Below are positions 24,710-32,944 of a stretch of DNA of 39,359 nt, piece after piece. A model generated the notes under the pieces. The model saw nothing but the letters and a program-made list of their open reading frames with translations. It made no database searches and had not been told where the DNA came from. The DNA comes from Alistipes sp. (GTDB lineage Bacteria > Bacteroidota > Bacteroidia > Bacteroidales > Rikenellaceae): contig JAGBUB010000031.1 in the NCBI GenBank assembly GCA_017631035.1, positions 1-39,359 of the forward strand, written 5' to 3'. The stretch's first letter is position 1. Each line of letters begins with the position of its first letter. The position numbers and the translations under genes are program-made.

Positions 24710-24727
24710 ACATTAGAGTGAAAATAT
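24705..24727 (+). repeat. 23-bp inverted repeat, right copy (candidate crossover site)
   Basis: Identical to the reverse complement of 22960-22982. It lies 29 bases before the right susC ATG; the left copy lies 33 bases before its ATG. Flanking bases differ on both sides, so the identity ends sharply. Confidence 0.85.
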
Positions 24728-24753
24728 CATTGTTTTTTTATGTATCAATAAAT

Positions 24754-24872
24754 TTAATGCTTATGGTTAGGAAAATTGTACTTTCTATCTTCGCTGTTTT
24801 GGCAGTTGCCGCTGTGGCATTTGCACAGAACAGACAGGTGAGCGGTACGGTTAAGGACTCTGCCGGTCAGGC
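24754..24872 (+). repeat. Inverted repeat over the susC start, right copy
   Basis: 83 identical bases (24754-24836), then a match with only two mismatches to 24872, compared with the left copy at 22811-22929. It codes for the signal peptide and the start of the mature protein. Confidence 0.95.
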
Positions 24873-27753
24873 CGTTGTTGGCGCTGCTATCGTAGTTGAG
24901 GGTTCTAACGTAGGTACCACCACCGACGTGAACGGAGCATTCCGCATTGAGGCTGCTGCTAATGCGAATCTGATTGTTTCGTTTATCGGCTATGAGGCAC
25001 AGACAGTTGCTGTGGGTAGCCGTACTTCAATTGACGTCGTTCTTGCTGACGACTCTCAGTCTATCGACGAGGTTGTGGTAACAGGTTACGGCGTACAGCG
25101 TAAGGTATCGTTTACTGGTGCTGCATCAGTAATCGGCGAGGAGTTGCTTGACAACAAGACCGACGCCAACTTCGTTAAGTCGTTGGAGGGTAGTGTTGCC
25201 GGTGTTCAGATGAACAACTCTAACAGTATGCCCGGTGCTTGGGGTGAGATTTTCGTACGTGGTCAGGGTTCGCTCTCTTCTGGTAGCGCGCCTTTGTACG
25301 TTGTCGATGGTATGCCCGTTAACTCTGACGTTGACGGTCTTCAGACAAACCTCTACCTCGATCCTATGGCTGCTATCAACCCCGCTGATATCGAGTCAGT
25401 AACCGTATTGAAGGATGCTGCTGCAACTTCTATCTATGGTGCTCGTGCTGCTAACGGTGTTATCATCGTTACTACTAAGAAGGGTACCGAGGGTCGTGTT
25501 AACGTTAATGTTGACATCAAGCAGGGTGTGACTTCAATCGCTAACCACAACATGAACTTCGCTAATGCATCAGAGTCTATGGACTTGTTTGCTCGTGGTT
25601 ATGCTGCAGCTTATGGTGCAGATTATGACGAGGCTTATGATTATTTGAGTGGTGTATACGGTTGGGATGGTAAGTCATCATACGACTGGATGGATGCTGT
25701 TACTCGCGAGGGTTACTACCAGGACTACAACGTTAACATTCAGGGTAAGACTGGTAACACTGGTTACTTTGCCAGCCTTGGTTACCTCGATAGCGAGGGT
25801 ATCGTTATCAACTCTGATATGACTCGTTTCACTGGCCGTTTGAACTTGGATTCTAAGTTTAAGATTGTTACCGTTGGTGTTAACTCTTCTTACAGCTACT
25901 CTATCCAGAACGGTTTCTCTCAGTCAACAGGTGGTTCAATGACTAGCCCCATCGTAGGTGCGTCAACTCAGATGAAGCCTTTCTATCCTTTCTACAACGA
26001 GGATGGTACTTATAACACTACATCAGCAACATACAACCCCTTGGCTGTATGGGATGAGAAGCTTGGTGATATGAGCCGCGTTTGGAACCAGACTATCAAC
26101 ATCAATCCTTATGTACAGCTCGACTTCGGTTACGGTATCTACGCTAAGTCTACTTTGGGTGTAAATATCTCTAACCAGCGTGAGTATCAGTACTGGGGTG
26201 CTATTTACAATGCACAGGGTGTTAGCTACAATGGTTTGGGTCAGCAGTACAACACCAACAACCACGTTATCACTTGGAACAACGTATTGGGCTGGAACTA
26301 CACATTCGGTGAGAAGCACGACGTAAGCTTCTTGGTAGGTCAGGAGATGCAGCACAAGATGTCAGGCTACGAGTACTTGAGCGGTAATGACTTCCCCTTC
26401 GCAACTAGCGGTATGCGTGATTTGTCAACCGTAGGTACTTGGGGCGATTCTGAGTACTACACATCTGAGGCTAAGTTGGCTTCATACTTCCTCGATGCTC
26501 ACTACTCATTCAACGATCGTCTTTACATCTCTGGTTCATTCCGTCGTGATGGTTCATCAGTATTCGGTGCTAACCACCGTTGGGGTAACTTCTGGTCAGC
26601 AGGTGCTAAGTATCGTTTCAGCGAGGACCTCTTCGCCGACAACGAGATCTTCACTAACGCAGCTTTGCGTGCATCTTATGGTACAGTAGGTAACCAGGAT
26701 ATTGGTTGGTATGCAGCTCGTGGTTTCTATGTATCTGGTTACAACTACGCAGGTGTTCCGGGTATGGTTCCCACATCAATCTCTAACCCCGACCTTACTT
26801 GGGAGGTATCAAAGAAGTTGGATATCGGTATCGACCTTTCTTTGTTGGATCGCATCCACTTCACTTTGGATTACTATAACGAGCTTACCGACGATGCTCT
26901 CTACAGCGTGCCTTTGTCTTTGACTACAGGTATGAGCTCTGCAATGCAGAACATCGGTTCTATCCGCAACAGCGGTTGGGAGTTGTCAGTTAACGCTAAC
27001 ATTATCAACCGTGGCGATTTCGCTTGGAATGCTTACGCAAACTTCTCTTGGAACAAGAACGAGGTTGTTCGTTTGAACGGCGAGCCTATCGAGGGTACTA
27101 TTACCATCGTTGAGGAGGGTCGTCCTTACAACCAGTTCAAGATGAAGGAGTGGGCAGGTGTTGATTATGAGACTGGTCTTCCTTTGTGGTACAAGAACGA
27201 GTCAGGCGAAGAGACTACTTCAGACTTCAACGAGGCTGCTAAGCGCTATGTAGGTTCTGCTGAGCCTAAGATGGTAGGTGGTTTCGGTACAAGCCTTAAC
27301 TGGAAGGGTCTTGACTTCAACGCTTCATTCACATTCCGTACAGGTGGTAAGGTATACGACTACGGTGCAGCATTTACCGGTTTCGGTATGGCATTCCGTA
27401 CTCCCCACAAGGACATTGTTTACGATTCTTGGACTCCCGAGAACAAGGATGCTAAGCACCCCGAGTATATCTATACTGACCCCTATTCAACAACTGACGA
27501 CTCTTCACGTTTCCTCTATGATGGTGACTACTTGAAGCTCAGCAACATTTCATTGGGTTACACATTGCCTAAGAAGTGGACTCGTAAGTTTGCAGTTGAG
27601 AAGTTGCGTGTATACGTATCAGCTGATAACCTCTATACATTCCGCGCTAAGAACTTCGTTGGTTACACCTCTGAGACCTACTCTGACGGTTATATCTCTT
27701 GGCAGTATCCTTCAACCAAGACTATCACTGGTGGTGTGCAGATTACATTCTAA
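24757..27753 (+). CDS. SusC/RagA family TonB-dependent outer-membrane transporter (right pair, probably off)
   Basis: The 998-residue protein begins at the ATG matching the left susC (24757; 24763 is an alternative). The frame is open further upstream, but that part runs through the 23-bp repeat and is not coding. Domains are as in the left copy: a signal peptide (about 1-23), a carboxypeptidase-like domain (24-110), a TonB-box-like DEVVVTGYGVQ, a plug with VTVLKDAAATSIYGARAANGV, then the barrel, ending GGVQITF. Beyond the first 110 residues it is clearly different from the left SusC. No promoter is visible before it and a terminator-like hairpin lies just upstream, so it should be silent in this orientation. 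susD follows after 41 bases. Confidence 0.95.
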   Translation: MLMVRKIVLSIFAVLAVAAVAFAQNRQVSGTVKDSAGQAVVGAAIVVEGSNVGTTTDVNGAFRIEAAANANLIVSFIGYEAQTVAVGSRTSIDVVLADDSQSIDEVVVTGYGVQRKVSFTGAASVIGEELLDNKTDANFVKSLEGSVAGVQMNNSNSMPGAWGEIFVRGQGSLSSGSAPLYVVDGMPVNSDVDGLQTNLYLDPMAAINPADIESVTVLKDAAATSIYGARAANGVIIVTTKKGTEGRVNVNVDIKQGVTSIANHNMNFANASESMDLFARGYAAAYGADYDEAYDYLSGVYGWDGKSSYDWMDAVTREGYYQDYNVNIQGKTGNTGYFASLGYLDSEGIVINSDMTRFTGRLNLDSKFKIVTVGVNSSYSYSIQNGFSQSTGGSMTSPIVGASTQMKPFYPFYNEDGTYNTTSATYNPLAVWDEKLGDMSRVWNQTININPYVQLDFGYGIYAKSTLGVNISNQREYQYWGAIYNAQGVSYNGLGQQYNTNNHVITWNNVLGWNYTFGEKHDVSFLVGQEMQHKMSGYEYLSGNDFPFATSGMRDLSTVGTWGDSEYYTSEAKLASYFLDAHYSFNDRLYISGSFRRDGSSVFGANHRWGNFWSAGAKYRFSEDLFADNEIFTNAALRASYGTVGNQDIGWYAARGFYVSGYNYAGVPGMVPTSISNPDLTWEVSKKLDIGIDLSLLDRIHFTLDYYNELTDDALYSVPLSLTTGMSSAMQNIGSIRNSGWELSVNANIINRGDFAWNAYANFSWNKNEVVRLNGEPIEGTITIVEEGRPYNQFKMKEWAGVDYETGLPLWYKNESGEETTSDFNEAAKRYVGSAEPKMVGGFGTSLNWKGLDFNASFTFRTGGKVYDYGAAFTGFGMAFRTPHKDIVYDSWTPENKDAKHPEYIYTDPYSTTDDSSRFLYDGDYLKLSNISLGYTLPKKWTRKFAVEKLRVYVSADNLYTFRAKNFVGYTSETYSDGYISWQYPSTKTITGGVQITF

Positions 27754-27794
27754 TGATGCGCTTAGTAAATGTTTAATTTAAAGACAAAGTAACA

Positions 27795-29276
27795 ATGAAA
27801 AAATCGATATTGAAAATTTTTGCTGTACTTGCTCTTGTTGGCGGCGTGTCGAGTTGTGGTAACGGTTACCTCGAGACAGATTACTCTCGTGGTATCGACA
27901 TCGACACAGGCCTCAACTCTGTAGCCACTATCGGTACAGCTTTGAACGGTACCTACTACCGTTTGTTCTACTACGGTTTTGCTGGTAACTATGCTATCTC
28001 AATTGGTGATGTTCCTACCGATTTGACATACTGGAACTCTAAGACCGGTCACTGGGATAAACTCTATCAGTACACTCACGTTGATACTGACTCTTACTTG
28101 AGCGGTATTTGGAACTATGGTTACAAGGTAGTTGACAACTCAGCTCGTATCATCAAGGCTGCTAAGGAGATGTATGAGGGTGCTACAGAGAACGAGCAGG
28201 CAGAGTTGGATCTCTATCTTGCTGAGGCTTACGCTTTGCGTGGTTACGCTTCTTTGATGCTTACCAATATCTTTGGTCATCAGATCAAGGTTGCTGGTCA
28301 GGACTTCTCTAACGAGTTGGGTATCGTAGTAGTAGATGAGCCCGTTGCTGCTTACGCTGAGGTTCAGCGTTCTACAGTAGGTCAGAGCTATGCTGCTATT
28401 TTGTCAGATTTCCAGGATGCTCTTACTCACTTCGCTGCTGCTGGTGGCGACCGTGGCGACCTCAACTACTTCAACGTAGCTGCTGTTCAGGGTTTGATGG
28501 CACGTACTTACCTCTATATGGAGAACTGGGGTGCTGCTAAGAAGTCTGCTGCTGATGCTTTGGAGACTGCAGGTATTACATCATTGGCTTACACTGCTTC
28601 TGACTACGCTGCTTTGTATGCTTCAGGTGTTTCTAACAACGAGAGCTTCTTCGCTTTGGCTATTGACTCTAACAACAACTGGTCTGCAAACTCTTGCGGT
28701 ACTTTGTGGTCAACTTATAACTTTAGCCCTAGCCCCAAGTTGCTCGCTATGTATGGTGAGAACGATGTTCGTAACGCTATCTTTGAGTGGGATGCATTGT
28801 CAACTCCTGACGTGCCCATCTTCAAGGCTGGTAAGTTCGCTCACAAGTCATCAGGCAACTCAGCTTACGGTACTAACTATATCGTAAACGCTCCTGAGAT
28901 GTTCTTGATCATTGCTGAGGCTGAGGCTCAGAGCAACACTGATATGACTCCCGCACAGGAGGCTTTGTTGACAGTTGCAAAGCGTAACACTGACATCACT
29001 TCAGTTGATGATCTTCCCTCAACTAAGGAGGAGATCTTGTCATTCATCCAGGACGAGCGCGCTCGCGAGTTGTTCCAGGAGGGTCTGCGTCTTTACGACT
29101 TGCGTCGTTGGGGTGTTAAGGCAAGCGTGACAGCTTATAAGGCTCCCGCTGTTGATTTCACCTTCAACAACTATGAGATTTCTAGTCTCGTTTATCCTAT
29201 CCCCGCATCAGAGATTAACGCTGGTTACGGTGTAGTACAGAACGACACTTGGTCATCAGTTCGTCCTAAGAGATAA
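27795..29276 (+). CDS. SusD/RagB family outer-membrane nutrient-binding lipoprotein (right pair)
   Basis: The 493-residue protein has a lipoprotein signal ending LALVGGVSSC, with Cys21 as the lipid site, then NGYLETDYSRG. The C-terminal region has the SusD block ERARELFQEGLRLYDLRRWG and ends in the typical YPIPASEINAGYG. It is the surface lid of the right SusC. Sequence differs strongly from the left SusD, including length (493 against 550), so a switch would change ligand or surface antigen. A strong terminator follows. No enzyme or regulator gene accompanies the pair. Confidence 0.95.
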   Translation: MKKSILKIFAVLALVGGVSSCGNGYLETDYSRGIDIDTGLNSVATIGTALNGTYYRLFYYGFAGNYAISIGDVPTDLTYWNSKTGHWDKLYQYTHVDTDSYLSGIWNYGYKVVDNSARIIKAAKEMYEGATENEQAELDLYLAEAYALRGYASLMLTNIFGHQIKVAGQDFSNELGIVVVDEPVAAYAEVQRSTVGQSYAAILSDFQDALTHFAAAGGDRGDLNYFNVAAVQGLMARTYLYMENWGAAKKSAADALETAGITSLAYTASDYAALYASGVSNNESFFALAIDSNNNWSANSCGTLWSTYNFSPSPKLLAMYGENDVRNAIFEWDALSTPDVPIFKAGKFAHKSSGNSAYGTNYIVNAPEMFLIIAEAEAQSNTDMTPAQEALLTVAKRNTDITSVDDLPSTKEEILSFIQDERARELFQEGLRLYDLRRWGVKASVTAYKAPAVDFTFNNYEISSLVYPIPASEINAGYGVVQNDTWSSVRPKR

Positions 29277-29298
29277 TTGAGTGACGATTAAATAAAAG

Positions 29299-29334
29299 AA
29301 CCTGTCTAATCTTTTGGTTAGACAGGTTTTTTTT
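29299..29334 (+). terminator. Terminator of the right susC-susD operon
   Basis: The perfect 11-bp stem AACCTGTCTAA/TTAGACAGGTT has an 8-base loop, and a run of T follows. Confidence 0.92.
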
Positions 29335-29354
29335 ATGATAACATTATTGTGTTG

Positions 29355-29396
29355 CAAAAAAAATACCCTGCTAACAACTCTCTGTTAGCAAGGTAT
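29355..29396 (-). terminator. Terminator of aspS
   Basis: On the minus strand ATACC, one unpaired base, TGCTAACA and its partner form a long stem around a 6-base loop. A run of T follows (A run at 29356-29363 on the plus strand). It lies 22 bases past the aspS stop. Confidence 0.85.
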
Positions 29397-29418
29397 TTAC
29401 GTGTTATAGCTTATTTAT

Positions 29419-31173
29419 CTACTCGGGCTTAACCAACGAGATAAACAACTCATCGAGCTGAGCCTGATCAATTGTCGAAGGTGCATCGAGCATCACATCG
29501 CGGCCTGCGTTGTTCTTGGGAAATGCGATGAAGTCGCGGATAGACTCCGAGCCTCCGAAGAGAGAACACAAGCGGTCGAAACCGAATGCCAAACCACCGT
29601 GAGGAGGCGCACCGAACTTAAACGCGTTCATCAGGAAGCCGAACTGCTCCTGAGCCTTCTCGGGTGTGAAGCCCAAGATCTTGAAGATAAGAGCCTGCAA
29701 CTGTGCGTCGTGGATACGGATTGAACCACCACCGATCTCTGTGCCATTACATACGAAGTCATATGCGTTAGCGCGCACGCGACCGGGATCGCTCTCAAGG
29801 TAGGGAACATCCTCGGGCTTAGGCGAGGTGAAGGGGTGGTGCATAGCGTAGTAACGCTCTGTCTCATCGTCCCACTCGAACATCGGGAAGTCAACAATCC
29901 ACAACGGAGCAAACTTCTTGGGATCACGCAAGCCCAAAAGTTCTGCAACGTGCAGACGCAAGGCGCAGAGCTGTGTGAGAGCCTTGAACTTCTTGCCACA
30001 CAATACGAGCATAAGGTCGCCATTCTGTGCACCCATACGCTCGGCAATAGCAGCCAAATCCTCTGCTGAGAAGAACTTATCGATAGACGACTTGAGGTTA
30101 CCCTGCTCGTCTTTGCGAATCCATACCAAACCCTTGGCACCCACCTGCGGACGCTTAACGTAGTCGGTCAGGGCGTCAATCTGCTTGCGAGTGTAGCCTG
30201 CGCAACCTGTTGCGGCGAAACCTACAACGTACTCGGCATCGTCAAATACGGGGAATGAGTGGCCGTGAGCGAGGTCGGTGATGTCGTGGAACTCCATACC
30301 GAAACGCAAATCGGGCTTATCTGAACCATACTTCTCCATAGCCTCAATCCACGGCATACGCTGGAAAGGCTCCGAGAACTCTACGTTCATAACATCCTTG
30401 AACATATACTTTGCCCAACGCTCGAAGATCTCCAAAACATCCTCCTGCTCTACGAACGACATCTCGCAGTCGATCTGAGTAAACTCGGGCTGACGGTCAG
30501 CGCGGAGGTCCTCATCGCGGAAGCAGCGTACAATCTGGAAGTAGCGGTCGTAACCTGCAACCATCAACAACTGCTTCAGAGTTTGGGGCGACTGCGGAAG
30601 AGCGTAGAACTGGTTGGGGTTCATACGGCTGGGTACAACGAAGTCGCGCGCACCCTCAGGTGTAGAGCCCACCAGGTAGGGAGTCTCAATCTCGAGGAAT
30701 CCCTCCTTGTCGAGGAATGTGCGGATTGCGTGTGCCATACGGTGGCGCAACTCCATATTGCGCTGCAAGGGAGGACGGCGAAGGTCGAGGTAGCGATACT
30801 TCATACGAAGGTCGTCGCCACCGTCAGAGTTCTCCTCGATAGTAAAGGGAGGAGTCTGAGCCTCGTTGAGAATCTTAATCGATGAGGTAGCCACCTCTAT
30901 GTCGCCCGTAGGCATCTTCGGATTTTTTGATGAACGCTCGATAACGGTACCCGTAACCTGCAACACAAACTCGCGACCGAGAGCTGATGCCACTTCGCGT
31001 GTTTCGGCGGGCGAGTTCTCCTCTACAACGATCTGTGTCAGACCATAACGGTCGCGCAAGTCGATAAAGGTCATCGCACCAAGATTACGCACTTTCTGTA
31101 CCCAACCGGCCAGAGTTACGCTTTGGCCTACGTTGTTGATTCTGAGTTCACCACAAGTATGACTTCTGTACAT
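29419..31173 (-). CDS. aspS: Aspartate-tRNA ligase
   Basis: The 584-residue protein is of bacterial AspRS type. An N-terminal OB-fold anticodon-binding domain (about 1-105, with [20 protein letters not shown]) leads to the class II catalytic core with motif 2 [16 protein letters not shown] and motif 3 [10 protein letters not shown]. The bacterial GAD insertion lies between them (about 290-420). It charges tRNA-Asp in the cytoplasm. Whether it also charges tRNA-Asn cannot be told from the sequence alone. It diverges from tadA. Confidence 0.97.
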   Translation of the reverse strand: MYRSHTCGELRINNVGQSVTLAGWVQKVRNLGAMTFIDLRDRYGLTQIVVEENSPAETREVASALGREFVLQVTGTVIERSSKNPKMPTGDIEVATSSIKILNEAQTPPFTIEENSDGGDDLRMKYRYLDLRRPPLQRNMELRHRMAHAIRTFLDKEGFLEIETPYLVGSTPEGARDFVVPSRMNPNQFYALPQSPQTLKQLLMVAGYDRYFQIVRCFRDEDLRADRQPEFTQIDCEMSFVEQEDVLEIFERWAKYMFKDVMNVEFSEPFQRMPWIEAMEKYGSDKPDLRFGMEFHDITDLAHGHSFPVFDDAEYVVGFAATGCAGYTRKQIDALTDYVKRPQVGAKGLVWIRKDEQGNLKSSIDKFFSAEDLAAIAERMGAQNGDLMLVLCGKKFKALTQLCALRLHVAELLGLRDPKKFAPLWIVDFPMFEWDDETERYYAMHHPFTSPKPEDVPYLESDPGRVRANAYDFVCNGTEIGGGSIRIHDAQLQALIFKILGFTPEKAQEQFGFLMNAFKFGAPPHGGLAFGFDRLCSLFGGSESIRDFIAFPKNNAGRDVMLDAPSTIDQAQLDELFISLVKPE

Positions 31174-31214
31174 AACTATATCTGTTTTTTTTGATTATTT
31201 GCTCTAATAACACG

Positions 31215-31222
31215 CAAATATA
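31215..31222 (-). promoter_or_regulatory. Probable -7 element of aspS
   Basis: TATATTTG on the minus strand lies 41 bases before the aspS ATG. No clear TTG is present at the -33 position, so the promoter is only partly supported. Confidence 0.45.
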
Positions 31223-31289
31223 CGAAAAAATGGATATTTTCCACCATATTTGGATTTTCCTCGTTAAATTATTAAATTCGCAATCACTT

Positions 31290-31745
31290 ATGGAAAAAGC
31301 AAGAAATCAAGCCGAGCAGGATAAAAAATATATGCAGATGGCAATATCCGAGGCCCAAAAGGCGTTAAAAGAGCAGGAAGTGCCCATCGGAGCAGTCATC
31401 GTCAGCGGAGGACAGGTTGTTGGCCGAGGTCATAATCTTGTGGAGACATTGTGCGATGCCACCGCCCACGCCGAGATGCAGTGTATAACGGCTGCGGCGT
31501 CGACCCTCGGAGGAAAATACCTCAAGGGCTGCACGCTCTACGTTACGGTCGAGCCCTGCATTATGTGTGCCGGAGCCTTGGCCTGGAGCCAGATCGATAG
31601 GGTGGTGTATGGTGCCGACGATCCCAAGCGAGGCTATACAACCGTCGAGGGCCGTGTGTTCCATCCCAAGACAAAAGTCGAAAAAGGCGTTTTGCGAGAG
31701 GAGTGTGAGGCCTTGATGAAGGATTTTTTTACAAAATTGAGGTAA
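31290..31745 (+). CDS. tadA: tRNA-specific adenosine deaminase TadA
   Basis: I chose the ATG at 31290 (151 residues), which gives the usual TadA length. The 33 in-frame codons upstream overlap the aspS promoter and read as non-native. The zinc deaminase motifs are H60-A-E62 (ATAHAEMQ), where Glu62 is the proton shuttle, and P-C90-x-x-C93 (EPCIMCAGA). The loop ADDPKRGY follows as in TadA. It converts A34 to inosine in tRNA-Arg(ACG). Divergent from aspS. Confidence 0.93.
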   Translation: MEKARNQAEQDKKYMQMAISEAQKALKEQEVPIGAVIVSGGQVVGRGHNLVETLCDATAHAEMQCITAAASTLGGKYLKGCTLYVTVEPCIMCAGALAWSQIDRVVYGADDPKRGYTTVEGRVFHPKTKVEKGVLREECEALMKDFFTKLR

Positions 31746-31782
31746 ATTTCCTGAAATTAGGACTGATATAACGCAATAAAAA

Positions 31783-31813
31783 TTGTTGTAATAAGAAAAA
31801 AAATATATCTTTG
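31783..31813 (+). promoter_or_regulatory. Promoter of the TPR protein gene
   Basis: TTG at 31783-31785, a 20-base gap and TATCTTTG at 31806-31813 match the consensus exactly. They are followed by a leader of about 75 bases. Confidence 0.85.
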
Positions 31814-31892
31814 TATTTCGTTTGGGGTGAGCATACCCCTAAATAAGCTGCAAATTTTAACAAATTACTAATAATAAACACGATTTTAGATT

Positions 31893-32864
31893 ATGAGAAA
31901 GATTGTTTTGTTGGCAGTCGCGCTGATGGGCTTTACAGCTGCTTTTGCGCAGACTGATGTACTCGCAGTAGCACAAGAGGCAAACGACGCTCTCGGTGCT
32001 AAGAATTACGCAAAGGCTGTTGAGTTGCTCGAGCAGGTTATCACCAGCGGTTCAGAGTCTGATGATGAGGCTATCCTCGAGCAGGTAAATAGCGCAAAGA
32101 AGAACCTTCCTATTGCTTACTTCCGCGTAGGTCAGAGCGCTGCATCTGCAGCTCAGAAGCTCACCGACGCTGCTGCACAGAGCGCAAAGTATGACGAGGC
32201 TATCGCTGCTTTGGATAAGGCTATGCAGACCGGCTCTTCTTACAAGGTTGTTGCTGCTGTGAATAACGCAAAGAAGATGAAGGGTATGGTTTACAACGCA
32301 CAGGCTGCTGCTCCCTTCAACTCAGGTGATTATGCAAAGGCTGCTGAGCTCTTCGCTAAGGCTTACGAGGCTGATAAGACTAGCAACAGCGCTGCTTTGA
32401 ATTTGGCTGAGAGCTACTTCAAGTTGGATAAGTATGCTGAGGGTGTAAAGGTTTGCTCTGAGGTTGCTGCTCTTCCCGCAGGTCAGAAGAACGATGCTGC
32501 TATCGCACAGGCAAAGGCTAAGATTACTCAGTACACAAACAACAAGATCGCTGCTTTGCAGCAGGCTAACGATTTCGATGGTATCATCTCAATGGCTGAG
32601 ACTATCGATAACCAGGCTTTGGCTCAGAAGCTTATGGTTCAGGCTTATTTCTTGAAGAAGGACTACGATAAGGTAATCGAGATTGGTGATGCAGCTGCTG
32701 AGTTGCAGGCTGACGAGGCTGACAAGAGCGCTGTTTACTTCAACCTCGCTTCTTCTTACAACGCAAAGGAGAACAAGGCTAAGGCTATTGAGACTTTCAA
32801 GAAGGTTACCGCTGAGCCTTATGCAACTCCCGCTAAGGAGGCTGCTGCTGCTCTTGCACAGTAA
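31893..32864 (+). CDS. Secreted tetratricopeptide-repeat protein
   Basis: The 323-residue protein has a signal peptide (1-19, ending TAAFAQTD) followed by Ala-rich helical repeats of TPR type. Examples are ALGAKNYAKAVELLEQVI (about 33-50), FNSGDYAKAAELFAKAYEAD and FLKKDYDKVIEIGDAA, ending in ASSYNAKENKAKAIETFKKV. No enzymatic domain is seen. It is likely periplasmic and acts as a scaffold. Strong promoter, strong terminator and regular GCT/AAG codon use suggest high expression. The partner is unknown. It stands alone between two terminated units. Confidence 0.85.
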   Translation: MRKIVLLAVALMGFTAAFAQTDVLAVAQEANDALGAKNYAKAVELLEQVITSGSESDDEAILEQVNSAKKNLPIAYFRVGQSAASAAQKLTDAAAQSAKYDEAIAALDKAMQTGSSYKVVAAVNNAKKMKGMVYNAQAAAPFNSGDYAKAAELFAKAYEADKTSNSAALNLAESYFKLDKYAEGVKVCSEVAALPAGQKNDAAIAQAKAKITQYTNNKIAALQQANDFDGIISMAETIDNQALAQKLMVQAYFLKKDYDKVIEIGDAAAELQADEADKSAVYFNLASSYNAKENKAKAIETFKKVTAEPYATPAKEAAAALAQ

Positions 32865-32884
32865 TCGTTTGTCGATACAAGTAA

Positions 32885-32913
32885 AATCCCGTCCTTCAAG
32901 GCGGGATTTTTTT
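32885..32913 (+). terminator. Terminator of the TPR protein gene
   Basis: The stem AATCCCG/CGGGATT, with further pairing inside the loop (CTT/AAG), is followed by a run of seven T including the stem end. Confidence 0.85.
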
Positions 32914-32944
32914 GTTTGTATATATCTCTATTTTTGATTTGATT

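Larger units (their letters stand above)
22960..24727. mobile_element. Putative invertible promoter/recombinase segment
   Basis: The 23-bp inverted repeats enclose 1722 bases (22983-24704). This interior holds one outward promoter next to the left repeat, 280 bases of structured noncoding DNA, a tyrosine recombinase gene, two inverted-repeat clusters upstream of it, and a terminator-like hairpin next to the right repeat. No transposase or conjugation gene is present, so it should invert in place rather than move. Inversion would connect the promoter to the right susC and the terminator to the left one. The recombinase is always co-oriented with the promoter. Confidence 0.75.

Noticed and set aside
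22960-24727. Integrative element or transposon carrying the recombinase
   Set aside because: No excision, conjugation, phage or transposase gene, no direct-repeat attachment sites and no target tRNA. The repeats are inverted and match invertible DNA.
24697-24756. Earlier start for the right susC
   Set aside because: The frame is open but runs through the 23-bp repeat, lacks a signal sequence of its own, and would precede the MLMVRK start shared with the left gene.
31191-31289. Longer N-terminus for TadA
   Set aside because: It covers the aspS promoter box and would give an atypical length. The 151-residue form matches the family.
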